NCBI GenBank assembly: GCA_024644085.1
Contig: JAHELS010000032.1
Span: 1-42,807 of the forward strand
DNA length: 42,807 bases
Origin: Rhodopirellula sp.
GTDB taxonomy: Bacteria > Planctomycetota > Planctomycetia > Pirellulales > Pirellulaceae
Direction of reading: 5' to 3'
Below the pieces are notes generated by a model, which saw only the letters and a program-made list of their open reading frames with translations, did not search any database and was not told where the DNA came from. Position numbers and translations under genes: made by a program. Below, piece by piece: positions 8,502 to 17,461 of the stretch (its first letter is position 1; the number at the start of each line of letters is the position of its first letter).

Positions 8502-9977
8502 TCAGTAGTTGAGCGTGGTGATGACGCCGCCCTGTGTTCGTTCGGCGTCAAACTCATCGTTGTCCGATGCGAACCGATCATGGCCCGCGACGGCTGAAAG
8601 CGAGAGCCGGTCGTTACATTGCCAACGAAGCTTTCCACGCACTCGCCAGGTCACTTCGTCGCGATTGATCGCCCCCGTGAAGTCGGGGTAGTCACGGCCG
8701 CCTACGCCCGCCTCCGGCACGAAGCTCAGTTTCGACCCGAGCGCCAACGTAGCGTCGGCGTAGAGCGTCAGCGACAAGTAGCGAAAGTCCGCGCCATCGG
8801 TGTCAGCATCTTCGATATCCGCACCGAGACTCCATTGAGGAATCCAGTCGCGGTCGGTTTGAAAGAACCGGCTGATTCCGCCCGTGATACTTGTCCCGTC
8901 GAGCGAAGTGACCGCCGGATCAATCCCATCGTCGTCGAAATCTGAAAAACTCGTCGTCAAGTAGATGTAGATCACGTCCAAATCGGGACGAATCGTGATC
9001 AAGGAAGCAGTGATCGCATGCCGGTCGGCAAATTGATCACCATCTAGAAAGTCAAGCGAGTAGACGTAATCAAGGCGGCCGATCAATTCGCTTTCACCCA
9101 GGGAGAAATCTCGTTCGAGGAACGCACCGGGTTGGATGTTGGCCAAGTCAAATCCGCTCAACTGTCTTTCATTCAGAGTGAAATAGCCTCGCATCAACGG
9201 TCCGATTCGTCCACCGGATCGACTCGCCGCGATCCATTCGAGTTCCGGCGAGAGGAATCCCTGAAAGCCGCCGGCATCCGAGTTTGTCAGTTCGCGGCTG
9301 TTGGGAGTCAACGTCACATTGGAGTTGTATAGAACACCCGATTCCAAAAAGACCCTCAGCCGTTTGAGTTCTGGATCGGCATCACTGTAAAGTTGATTCA
9401 TCCGCCGGTCGGCGTCATCGTTGCCATCGAAGGTTTGGATTTCGTATCCGACCTGGCGATATTCGCCGACGTCCGATGGTCGATTCAAGGTCCGGGAAAC
9501 CTCCGAAGCATCGGGAACGAATCCGGCCGTTCGCAGTTCCTCGGCGTACTTGCTGTGCGGAGCAATCTCGAAGACCTGCTGCCGGTGCTCGGTAGCCTTG
9601 GCGAAATCGCCCGCCGAGAGCAACAACTCCGATACATCAAAGTGGGCCGCGGCGTTGTGGGGATCAAGCTGAAGCGCGTGCACCACCGCCTCCATCGCCG
9701 CATCGGAGTTTCCCAACTCGCTCTCGAGTCGGCCAATCATCCGCCACGTATCGGAGTGGTCCGGCTTCGCAGCCGCACGGCTCCTTAGCACTGATAGCAT
9801 TCGTTCTTTACCTGCCGATTCGGTCTCAGCGGCATGATCAGCGGGGGTCGAGCTACCGTAAATCCACGAATCCTCGGCAAGACTCGTGTTCCCGATGCTG
9901 AGCGTGAGAACGAGCACGAGGCAGCGTTGCAATCGGTACAAGCGTCTTTTCTCCCGTCTTACCCGTAATTGAAACAT
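8502..9977 (-). CDS. outer-membrane protein: TPR domain plus C-terminal beta-barrel
   Basis: 491 aa. The signal peptide (residues 1-35, charged then LVLVLTLSIGNTSLA) is followed by two to three TPR motifs (about residues 60-155, for example GNSDAAMEAVVHALQLDPHNAAAH). From about residue 205 there is a long run of alternating amphipathic strands (FLESGVLYNSNVTLTP, LIGRLDYVYSLDFLDG and others) that ends with a terminal Tyr, the usual outer-membrane barrel signature. The layout, periplasmic TPRs plus a roughly 14-strand barrel, recalls SLAM-type (DUF560) secretion barrels, but I cannot confirm homology from sequence reading alone. It is transcribed divergently from the Ala/Gln-rich secreted protein, 161 bp apart, which suggests joint control. 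Confidence 0.75.
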   Translation of the reverse strand: MFQLRVRREKRRLYRLQRCLVLVLTLSIGNTSLAEDSWIYGSSTPADHAAETESAGKERMLSVLRSRAAAKPDHSDTWRMIGRLESELGNSDAAMEAVVHALQLDPHNAAAHFDVSELLLSAGDFAKATEHRQQVFEIAPHSKYAEELRTAGFVPDASEVSRTLNRPSDVGEYRQVGYEIQTFDGNDDADRRMNQLYSDADPELKRLRVFLESGVLYNSNVTLTPNSRELTNSDAGGFQGFLSPELEWIAASRSGGRIGPLMRGYFTLNERQLSGFDLANIQPGAFLERDFSLGESELIGRLDYVYSLDFLDGDQFADRHAITASLITIRPDLDVIYIYLTTSFSDFDDDGIDPAVTSLDGTSITGGISRFFQTDRDWIPQWSLGADIEDADTDGADFRYLSLTLYADATLALGSKLSFVPEAGVGGRDYPDFTGAINRDEVTWRVRGKLRWQCNDRLSLSAVAGHDRFASDNDEFDAERTQGGVITTLNY

Positions 9978-10138
9978 TCGGTAAATACGTCATCGACGCA
10001 TGTCCGATCGAGTATGAGGGTTGGTGTGCGAATACGCCCAACTATTTCCTGCTGACGGCGATTGGGATGCGTGCAGACGCGTCGGGCCGCGGCAATCATG
10101 AATCGTGAAAAATCACACGACGAAAAGGAGTTCGTAAG

Positions 10139-11242
10139 ATGAAACCCAAATACACAGCTATGATTGCATTGGCAGCCTGTGCGATGGCCACGCCCGCCAG
10201 CGCTCAAGTCCTCGGAGGTTTGAACGGCGGTGCAGCCGGCGCGGCTAGCTCAGCAGCCAATGCAAACCGAGCCAAGGCCCAGGCAACGCAGCGAGTACAA
10301 GCGCAAGTTCAACAGCGCGTCCAGGCACAAGTCCAAACCCGCGTGTTGAACCAAACGCAAGCCCGTGTTCAGGCGGAAGTCGCTCGGGCCGCAAACATTG
10401 CCCACCGCATCGCGGCCCAGGCATCGAACAGGGCGGCCGCGAGCCAGGCCGCTTCCAACGGCTTGAAAATTGGCCTCAATGCAAACGCGTCGGCGCGAGC
10501 CGAATCGAATCTCGCTGGCACCAAGCTCGGCGCGCGATCGAACGCCAAGGTTGGCCTGCACGCCGAAACATCGGCCTTGACCAGCATCAGCCAGGAAGAC
10601 GTCGCTGTTTATGATTCGATCTTTGGAGTTTTCAATCCGCTGCGTGAAAACGAGCCGGAAACCGCCGAGGACGCACAGAATTCGGCCAACAACTCTCAGA
10701 CCGCGGCGACCGAGGAAACCGCTGCCGATGAGCACTCGACCGAAGAGAACGCAAGCGTTGCCGAGCAAGGCAACGAGGTGCTTCTGTCGTTGGAAAGCTC
10801 CGTCGATTTTACTTCTCGCGTCGAAATCGCGGCCCGCCAGCGGCGTGCACAGATTTCCGAATTGCGCGACAAAGCCATCGCAAGCGGAAACCTTCACTTG
10901 CTTGCACAGGCCGACGCCATGGAAACCCGATTGGATGCATTCCAAGAGGCTCACTCGAAGGCAGCGACCGACGCACAGTTGGCAGCGATCAATAGATTCG
11001 AGGCTGCGAGCCAGGCCGGCGCCGAAGCCGCCGAAGAAGCCAACGAGCAGGCCGAAGCGCGTCACGAGACCGCGCTCGACATGATCACCAAGGCACGAGG
11101 TGAGGCCGGGTCGACGGTTCAGGCCAGCGGCAATCTGAATGGATCTGTCGAAAGTTCGGTCGATGTCCCTCGGACTGCGAGCCGTAACGACGCCACCGCC
11201 GATGGCTCGGAAGAGACTTCGGGAAGCAGCAAGCTTCGCTAG
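10139..11242 (+). CDS. secreted Ala/Gln-rich repetitive coiled-coil protein
   Basis: 367 aa with no recognised domain. The signal peptide (residues 1-22) ends TPASA|QV. A Gly/Ala-rich stretch follows, then four 8-residue repeats of the RVQAQVQQ type (residues 52-83) and a long Ala/Asn/Arg helix. An acidic Ser/Thr/Glu spacer (about 170-215) precedes a second helical part with RRAQISELRDKAIASGNLHLLAQADAMETRLD. The C-terminus is polar and disordered. Cysteine occurs only in the signal peptide. A strong Shine-Dalgarno AAGGAG (10125-10130) and a perfect terminator suggest high expression. The composition fits an extracellular fibrous, matrix or surface protein. The divergent TPR-barrel gene could be its exporter or its partner; that is inference. 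Confidence 0.8.
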   Translation: MKPKYTAMIALAACAMATPASAQVLGGLNGGAAGAASSAANANRAKAQATQRVQAQVQQRVQAQVQTRVLNQTQARVQAEVARAANIAHRIAAQASNRAAASQAASNGLKIGLNANASARAESNLAGTKLGARSNAKVGLHAETSALTSISQEDVAVYDSIFGVFNPLRENEPETAEDAQNSANNSQTAATEETAADEHSTEENASVAEQGNEVLLSLESSVDFTSRVEIAARQRRAQISELRDKAIASGNLHLLAQADAMETRLDAFQEAHSKAATDAQLAAINRFEAASQAGAEAAEEANEQAEARHETALDMITKARGEAGSTVQASGNLNGSVESSVDVPRTASRNDATADGSEETSGSSKLR

Positions 11243-11274
11243 CGAATCGTTCGCATTGGATCAGTAATCGCACG

Positions 11275-11303
11275 AAAACCCCGCTCCCAGTGAGCGGGGT
11301 TTT
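11275..11303 (+). terminator. intrinsic terminator after the Ala/Gln-rich protein gene
   Basis: A perfect 12-bp stem (AAAACCCCGCTC ... GAGCGGGGTTTT) with the 5-nt loop CCAGT, followed by TCTC, lies 33 bp after the stop codon. The A-tract/T-tract flanks could let it work in both directions, but no gene reads into it from the right. Confidence 0.93.
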
Positions 11304-11369
11304 CTCATTCATGTAGAGAAAAGGAGTCAAATAACGGCGGAGGCATCGGAGGGGCACTCTGCTGTTTTC

Positions 11370-11398
11370 TTGGATTGCCAGAGCGAAACTGATACAAT
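11370..11398 (+). promoter_or_regulatory. sigma-70-like promoter for the TGA-interrupted thioredoxin-like gene
   Basis: TTGGAT (11370-11375) and TACAAT (11393-11398) are separated by exactly 17 bp. This predicts a transcript start near 11405, about 40 nt before the ATG at 11446. It is the best two-box promoter I found in the window. Confidence 0.55.
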
Positions 11399-11445
11399 TC
11401 CGGCATTGCCTGTCGAACTCTATTCTCACAATCCAGGCGTTTGCA

Positions 11446-13230
11446 ATGCACCAGACACGGCGTCCTCCCTCTTCTGCTGTTGTTCCTCCGCCGGTCGAAC
11501 CACCACCCCTTGCATGGTCATCGCCACCACCGATTACCCGATCCGATGGAATTTGGCGGAGAGCGATGTCGGTCATTGACCGTTTCGGTCGATACTCCAT
11601 CGTCGCTGGTGTCTGTCTGATCGCGGGATTGTTATTGGGTGATTTGAAGACCGCCTCGATGCAATTCCTCGCGGCTGTCCCCAGCCCGATCGAAGCACGG
11701 GTCCTGTCCAGTTTTCCGGCGGACGTGGACCTGTCCAGCGAACGACCTGACGCGATCGATGAAGCAACCGACCTGCCGACGGAGACGGAGGTAGTTCAAT
11801 CCGTTTCCGAGATCGCAGAGCTTGACGCTGGCCCGGTTTGGACCGAGTTGGAATCCCCTTTCGCCCAGCAAGGCGCCTACCGCGGTGATGTGGCCGCGGC
11901 AGAGGAGAGGCACGAGCTTGAAGTAACCGCGGACGCGCCGAGTCCTCACCACGACGAGTTCGCGACTGAGAAAGCGGATGAGGCAGCGGATCCGAGCGAA
12001 GACCAAACCGCGACCATGGTCGAGCCTGCAGAAACGCTCACCGCGAAAAAGGATCTCCCTGTTTCAATCAGTGCGTTATCGATGCTGAAATCCCAGTCGT
12101 CGATCATGCCCGCTACTTGTGAAGACGGCAAGTGTCCGAAGCCCGGTAAGACACTCGGCACTTCGTTGCAGTGGGCCGACACGCCATCGGACGCCTACCG
12201 CGATGCGGGCGAGGACGAGAAGCTTGTTTTCCTGATACACGTTTCGGGGAATTTCGAGATCCCCGGCTTTACGTGAAACAACGCATCCAAATACAGGGCG
12301 GGCGCTCTGTCAGACCCCGAAGTTGGCAAACTTTTTGCCAAGCATTTTGTTTCCGCACATCAGCAAGTCGGCGATTTTCGCGCGATCAAGGTTGGTAACC
12401 AGGTCCAGAAGAACGGCGGCAACGTCGCCAGCCATTTCCTGACCCCCTCAGGCCGCTTGATTCACAGTGTCACGGGTCCCGTTTCGGCCCAGACGCTCTT
12501 GCACGAAGCCAAATGGGCGATCGAGATGTACGCAGAGGCGAAAGCCAAACCCTACAAATCGCGTTTGCAATACGTCGCCTCGGCACACCAGCAGGCCAGT
12601 TGGTCACCGCTGAGCAATCAGGATCGAAAGGTTCACGAATTGCTGGCGACCAAGCCGCTGCCCCATTTGCAGCTGGTCTATGAAGAGATCTTCGAGACGA
12701 TTCTTGGCCAACGTGTCAGCAACGCGGGACCGCGACTGGCCCAGGCTTCTGCGCGGCTCGATTATGCCAGGCGGACCGGTCGTCCAATCCTGTTTGTCTT
12801 GCACGATGGTCATCATTGGTCGGCACCCGGATACCAACCGGTCACTCGCCAGCTAATCAACCAGTACGCGGTGATTGTAATGCCGCTGCGCGAGGCGCCG
12901 GCGTTGAGTCAGATCACCGGACAACCGCCATTTCAGTCAAATGGGGCCGCGCGGCCGCTGTTCGTTGTCGCGCGCAGCGATTGCGAGCAGGTTCGATCGG
13001 TGAGCGGTTCGAGCGAACCTGCTCTCGTCGAAGCTCTGGCTCATGGTTGGGCCGACACGCTGGAACGGCGGCCGCCGAGCGTCGGTGCGTTGGTGCGAGC
13101 CCAGCGGCTGCTTCGTAGTGTTCACCCGCCCACCGCCGATCGAATTCGGGATTTGACGATTCGAGTGCGAGAGGAGGCGCAAGCGGAGCGGCAGAAAAAA
13201 TTGGCGGCGGATAAACTCGCCGCGTCGTAG
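11446..13230 (+). CDS. membrane-anchored thioredoxin-like protein with in-frame TGA (candidate selenoprotein)
   Basis: One reading frame of 595 codons runs from 11446 to TAG 13228-13230, broken only by TGA at 12274-12276 (residue 277). A Pro-rich N-terminus precedes a membrane anchor (YSIVAGVCLIAGLLLGDL). A long acidic Glu/Ala/Thr spacer and a CEDGKC element come next. The thioredoxin-like domain follows: strand KLVFLIHVS, GNFEIPGFT, the TGA, then NNASKYRAGALSDPEVGKLF and the late strands FLTPSGRLIHSVTG. A Gln/Arg-rich helical domain ends the protein. The fold is complete only if the TGA is read through; the ATG at 12457 would start in the middle of it. With the hairpin just downstream, I read the TGA as selenocysteine. 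An alternative start is ATG 11566, with GGAG upstream and the anchor at its N-terminus. A nonsense mutation or sequence error remains possible. Confidence 0.7.
12274..12310 (+). promoter_or_regulatory. candidate bacterial SECIS element at the TGA codon
   Basis: After TGA 12274-12276 an RNA hairpin forms at 12293-12310: ACAGGGC pairs with GCUCUGU (7 bp, one G-U) around the tetraloop GGGC. The loop starts 23 nt after the UGA and begins with G. The published bacterial SECIS model expects an apical loop 16-37 nt from the UGA with a G in its first two positions, so both criteria are met. No second TGA lies in frame before the end of the gene. Confidence 0.6.
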
Positions 13231-13256
13231 GTCAACGCCATTTTCGAGGCAATCTG

Positions 13257-14099
13257 ATGTCACGAATACTTGCCAGCACATTGATGGCCGCCGTCGTAAT
13301 TCACTCGGTCTCGATCGAATCGGCCCACGGCGATGTGATCCGCCTTGATAACGGCGACACAATCAACGCCACGTTGATCCGCATTAGCGAGTCGTCGCTG
13401 AAGATTCGGCACGAGATCTTTGGAGAGCTTGAGATTCCACGTGAACGCGTTCGCGCGATCATCCTTGGCGATGCACCGGAAGGCGGCGGGGGTGACGTTG
13501 TCGAGGAAGGGGAACTCGAAACCGAACCGGAGACACCCAAAGAAGTCATCGACCGATTGGTCAATCCGGACTTCGGCCCTGACGCGGTCAAAGAACTGAC
13601 CGCAGATGCGAAGCGACAATCCTCGCCCGAGGATGTGATCGAACAACTGCGCCGCGAAGGTGTCGATTCGCAATTGAAAGATCGTCTGCATCTGATGCTG
13701 CCCGGATTCGGAGCACCCGAGGTCCAGGGGTATTTCAATGACACCGTCGGCGGTTTGATCAGCGGTTCGGTAACGATCCAGGATGTTCGCGACGACGCAA
13801 TCGACGCCCGTGATCAGTTGAAGGAAATCATGGACGACCTCGGACCCGATGCCGTTGCGCTGCGCGGCTACTACGGCATCCTCGACAACTTCATCCAAAA
13901 GACGGAGCCGAAGAAAACGGGCGCCAATCGCCCGGCCTCGGCGAAGGAGCCGCGCCCGAGCCTCCCAGGAAAGTCGAGCCTCCCAGGAAAGTCGAGCCTC
14001 CCAGGAAAGTCGAGCCTCCCAGGAAAGTCGAGCCCGGCCAAGAAATCCGGGCCCGGTAACCAGGGGGCCGATGAGAGTTCGCTGCCCTCGGTGGATTGA
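13257..14099 (+). CDS. secreted protein of unknown function with SLPGKS repeats
   Basis: 280 aa. The signal peptide ends near SAHG|DVI. Residues about 25-70 (DVIRLDNGDTINATLI, then IFGELEIPRERVRAI) form a small beta domain of the type found after signal peptides in many planctomycete proteins. An acidic linker and a helical middle part follow, with PEDVIEQLRREGVDSQLKDRL, GGLISGSVTIQDVRDDAIDARDQL and ALRGYYGILDNFI. The C-terminus is basic and disordered, with four perfect SLPGKS repeats. It begins 26 bp after the thioredoxin-like gene on the same strand, so the two are probably co-transcribed, and it ends 3 bp before the convergent PhoD-like gene. No function is assigned. Confidence 0.75.
   Translation: MSRILASTLMAAVVIHSVSIESAHGDVIRLDNGDTINATLIRISESSLKIRHEIFGELEIPRERVRAIILGDAPEGGGGDVVEEGELETEPETPKEVIDRLVNPDFGPDAVKELTADAKRQSSPEDVIEQLRREGVDSQLKDRLHLMLPGFGAPEVQGYFNDTVGGLISGSVTIQDVRDDAIDARDQLKEIMDDLGPDAVALRGYYGILDNFIQKTEPKKTGANRPASAKEPRPSLPGKSSLPGKSSLPGKSSLPGKSSPAKKSGPGNQGADESSLPSVD
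13959..14030 (+). repeat. perfect 18-bp tandem repeat, 4 copies (SLPGKS)
   Basis: Four identical copies of agcctcccaggaaagtcg sit in frame in the 3' part of the gene. Complete identity at synonymous positions shows recent expansion. A diverged fifth unit (SPAKKS) follows. Confidence 0.95.
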
Positions 14100-14102
14100 G
14101 CT

Positions 14103-15659
14103 TCACTGTTTGAATATCAAACGGCTTCGTTCCAGTTCAAACGAATGCATCGTCTCACCATCGATCGTAATGCACCGAAAAGTCACTCGCGGGTCGGCGG
14201 CGGTGGTGTCGAATTCCATCAGCGCGAATGAGCAGGTTTTGTTGTAGCCCCAGACCAGCCCGTCGGTCTTGACGACGCTGTGCGTGTGGTGGTTGGTCAG
14301 CCGCGAACTCTCGAGTTCGTACAGGTTGTATCCGTTTGGACGCGCCGTCACACGCAGGTCGGTGCGGTGGCGATCGGCCGCGATCAGGAAGACACCTTCG
14401 ATTCGTGCATTCTCAATGTGGCGAAAGATCTCTTCGCGTTCTTCAGGGAAACCGTCCCATGGATCGCGGCTGCCCTTCTTGATGCCGGCGGTGAAAGGCA
14501 CCGGCGACGCGATCACTTTGAAGGTGGCGCCGGAGCTAGACAGGGTGTCGAGCAACCACTTTTTTTGAACCGGTCCCAACATGGTGCCACCTTCGAGGTC
14601 GCGATAATATCGCCCGTCGAGCATGATGAAGTGGACGTCGGCGATGTGAAAGTCGTACCAGCATCCCGGTTGCGATTCGCCTCCGCCGTATCCCGGATTG
14701 ACCCAGTTTTGCCGAAAGATATTCCACACCTGGCGCTTCCACGGTGGTGAATCGATTTCAGGACCGGGCACGCAATCGTTCGTCGCAAAGTCGTGATCGT
14801 CCCAGATCGAGAACACCGGGGTCCGAGCGGTCAATCGCTTCCACTCGGGACGGGATTGACGGCGATAGTAGCAGTAAAGATTCGTGAGTGATTTTTCAGG
14901 TTGGTCGATGTAGACGTTGTCACCGAGCATCAGCAGCGCATGCGGATTGAACTTCAGAATGTTTTCCCACATCGACTCCCACTCCGGCACGTAACCGGCA
15001 CCGCCACCGAAAGCGACCGAGAAGACGCCAGCTTCACCTTGCGCCGGAAAGGTGCGAAACGTGCTCCGGCGGAGCGTGTCACCATCGACGATGACTTCGT
15101 ACTCGTGCGGCGTGTTCGGCGCGAGATTCGTCAGTGGGATCACGGCCGTGTAATCGGATTCACGGCTTGTCGGTCGCGAAACACCGCTTGCCACATCATT
15201 CTTGATTTTGACAGTGACAGTGGCTTCGTGAGATGTGCGAACCCAGATCGACGCGGTTTGGTCGGTAACATTGCCAACCATCGGTCCATGGATCAATCGC
15301 GATGGATCGACTTCGCCTTTCCACTTCTGAAAACGCGGCAATGCATGCAGCTTGGCAAGTTGTTCGCGGGGACCAACGATCAATCTTTCAAACGGCAATC
15401 CCTTTTCGACCGCATCGCGAGCCGCGTCGTGCGCCTCCTGCACCTTGTCCTGCGCTAACAGACTCAACATCTCGACGTACGCCGACTCGGCTTCGCCTGC
15501 AAACGGCTTCTTGTTCTGCAGTGTTTCGGCGACCAGGCCGAACTTACCATTGGCAATATGACGCACCGCGTCTCGGGCACCATCGTGCTGAGCGTGCACG
15601 GCCGTGGATAATCCGATGAGACTGCAGAAGAGCAATGCTGAAGTACAGACGATTCGCAT
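14103..15659 (-). CDS. exported PhoD-like alkaline phosphatase/phosphodiesterase
   Basis: 518 aa. The start at 15659 puts a classic signal peptide first (MRIVCTSALLF ... VHAQ). Residues about 25-115 form a helical, repeat-like region. Then comes the Fn3-like N-terminal domain of PhoD proteins (GPMVGNVTDQTASIWVRT, LAPNTPHEYEVIVDG). The metallophosphatase domain has LMLGDNVYID, WDDHDFATND and FLIAADRHRTDL. PhoD enzymes hydrolyse phosphate mono- and diesters outside the cytoplasm with Fe/Ca, so phosphate scavenging is likely. The usual final GDRH/GDxH block is ADRH here. It ends 3 bp from the convergent SLPGKS gene. I see no Pho box. Confidence 0.88.
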   Translation of the reverse strand: MRIVCTSALLFCSLIGLSTAVHAQHDGARDAVRHIANGKFGLVAETLQNKKPFAGEAESAYVEMLSLLAQDKVQEAHDAARDAVEKGLPFERLIVGPREQLAKLHALPRFQKWKGEVDPSRLIHGPMVGNVTDQTASIWVRTSHEATVTVKIKNDVASGVSRPTSRESDYTAVIPLTNLAPNTPHEYEVIVDGDTLRRSTFRTFPAQGEAGVFSVAFGGGAGYVPEWESMWENILKFNPHALLMLGDNVYIDQPEKSLTNLYCYYRRQSRPEWKRLTARTPVFSIWDDHDFATNDCVPGPEIDSPPWKRQVWNIFRQNWVNPGYGGGESQPGCWYDFHIADVHFIMLDGRYYRDLEGGTMLGPVQKKWLLDTLSSSGATFKVIASPVPFTAGIKKGSRDPWDGFPEEREEIFRHIENARIEGVFLIAADRHRTDLRVTARPNGYNLYELESSRLTNHHTHSVVKTDGLVWGYNKTCSFALMEFDTTAADPRVTFRCITIDGETMHSFELERSRLIFKQ

Positions 15660-15788
15660 GATGTCAAACGCAAGACTGGGAAATGAAAGTACTAAGAATT
15701 TGAACCTGCCAAGTTTGATCATCCGAAATCGACGACACAGACGACGCGTGTGAAAGTGGCGAATCGGATTCGGGACGTGGATAGAGCC

Positions 15789-17384
15789 TTATTTTTTGTT
15801 TAGCTCGTGTTGTAGCTCGGTCAACAATTGAGAGCGTGGCATTCGCGGCCGCAGTCGTCCATCGCGTCCAATCACGAGGGTCGTTGGGTAGGCGTTCACT
15901 CCATACGCTTTGGTCGTTTTCCCACCCGGAGCGTCGATCGCGATCGGGTAGGACAGGTTGTGGCGTTCAATATCGCGATTAACATCATCGGGATCGTATT
16001 GGTGGTCGGTATGAATACCAATCACGACCAATCCGTTCGCCACGTGCTGCTCGTGCAGCATCCGGAGGACCGGGAACTCACGCTTGCAGGGTCCGCACCA
16101 AGTGCCCCAGAAGTTCATGACGACGACCTTGCCTCGAAGTTCCTGGATCGAAAGTGGTTGTGTGTGATGCCAGGTTGCGCACGCCAGCTCCGGCAGCGGA
16201 CCCTCGGTAGTAATCAATTTTTCTTGACGTTTGGATCGTACAGAAATGCGTAGTGCGGGATCGTATGTTAATGTCCCGAATCCGTTTGGATCATCAGCAC
16301 GAATGCTCGCGATGCCCGGGCCGCGTCTGGACGATGAAACGGTGGCCCGATAATCCACATGCGGAACCAGGCCCGTGAACCGGAATGTCCCGTCGTCGCT
16401 TGAGTAGACGATCGCCTGGCGGTACGAGGACCGTCTCGTTCCCTCGCGCAGTTCCATCCAAAGTTGGACGGGAACATGTGCGACCGGATTTTTATCTTCG
16501 TCGACGACCATCCCGGACGCGGAACATGCTGAATGCAATTGCAGCGTCAGATCCTTGCTTTTTCGTGTGGCGGTGGTCACGCCAACTTCACCGCTGGCAA
16601 AGTCAACGGCGAAAATCGCTTCGCTGCGCGGCGAGAAACTGGTCGGCGAAATCGTGAACCGTCCCGTCTGGTCGGTCAGGGTCAGTTCTCCTTTCCATTG
16701 ATGGCCCACCACGACATCGGTGGCCGCCTTGCCGTCGGACCCGAGGATCTGTCCCGCAAGACGGGGCCTTAATGAGACCGTCACGGGCAGGACCTGGATT
16801 TCCTCTTGGGGCTCCACACGAACCTTCAAAGGAGTGTCCACGATTTCCCATTCGCTGCGTGAATCGATCGTCACGATCAAATCGATCGCGGGACACTTGA
16901 TCGAATATTCACCGCGTTCGTCGGACGTGCCGCGAGCGACGACGTACCGTGATTTCGGATCGACCACGTGGATCGCGACTCCCGCGGCCCCGTCACCACT
17001 TTCCTCTTCAACAATCTTTCCGCGAATCGTTCCCCCTGGAGAGAGCGTGAACTCGGGGATCTCTCGCTGGGGATGCTTCCCAGAGAGGGTGTGCGAAGGT
17101 GGCGTCACGAACAGCGAAGGATGTTCGACAAATAGAGTTATCCCATCGCTCGATTCCAATCGAAGATTCCCATACTCCCGGCCGTCGAAGTTAACGTCAA
17201 TTTTTCGACGACGGCCGTTGTCCAGTCGAATCGTGACCTTCGACTGTCGAACCTCCGCCGGATCGTGATCGCAGTGGATACGAAATCGGTAAACGCCCGC
17301 AAGAGGCTGACCATCCTGGGCCGATAATGGCGCGAGGATCACAAACAAGAAGAGGGACGCAAGCGCTGATTCCAGTCGGGCCAT
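15789..17384 (-). CDS. exported carboxypeptidase-regulatory-like protein with C-terminal TlpA thioredoxin domain
   Basis: 531 aa. The start at 17384 gives a signal peptide ending LSAQ|DG; the in-frame extension to 17450 is not needed. Several Ig-like CarboxypepD_reg units fill residues about 30-370, seen as GGTIRGKIVEEESGDGAAGV, ARGTSDERGEYSIKCP, LAGQILGSDGKA and ASGMVVDEDKNPV. The C-terminal roughly 140 residues are a TlpA/AhpC-like thioredoxin domain with active site FWGTWCGPCKREFPVL and a cis-Pro region at AYPTTLVIG. Likely a periplasmic or cell-surface disulfide reductase carried on Ig-like spacers. Such fusions recur in planctomycetes. Substrates are unknown. Confidence 0.88.
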   Translation of the reverse strand: MARLESALASLFLFVILAPLSAQDGQPLAGVYRFRIHCDHDPAEVRQSKVTIRLDNGRRRKIDVNFDGREYGNLRLESSDGITLFVEHPSLFVTPPSHTLSGKHPQREIPEFTLSPGGTIRGKIVEEESGDGAAGVAIHVVDPKSRYVVARGTSDERGEYSIKCPAIDLIVTIDSRSEWEIVDTPLKVRVEPQEEIQVLPVTVSLRPRLAGQILGSDGKAATDVVVGHQWKGELTLTDQTGRFTISPTSFSPRSEAIFAVDFASGEVGVTTATRKSKDLTLQLHSACSASGMVVDEDKNPVAHVPVQLWMELREGTRRSSYRQAIVYSSDDGTFRFTGLVPHVDYRATVSSSRRGPGIASIRADDPNGFGTLTYDPALRISVRSKRQEKLITTEGPLPELACATWHHTQPLSIQELRGKVVVMNFWGTWCGPCKREFPVLRMLHEQHVANGLVVIGIHTDHQYDPDDVNRDIERHNLSYPIAIDAPGGKTTKAYGVNAYPTTLVIGRDGRLRPRMPRSQLLTELQHELNKK

Positions 17385-17461
17385 GAATCGACCTGCCGAA
17401 CGGTAGAAGAAAAGAGGTGTTGGGCCAATGATAACAGCCCGCGACGCCATGGTGGGATCGC

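Noticed and set aside
12457-13230. Separate gene starting at ATG 12457
   Set aside because: The start would fall inside the thioredoxin-like domain, has no ribosome binding site, and the same frame is coding-like back to the TGA. I treat it as the second part of the TGA-containing gene.
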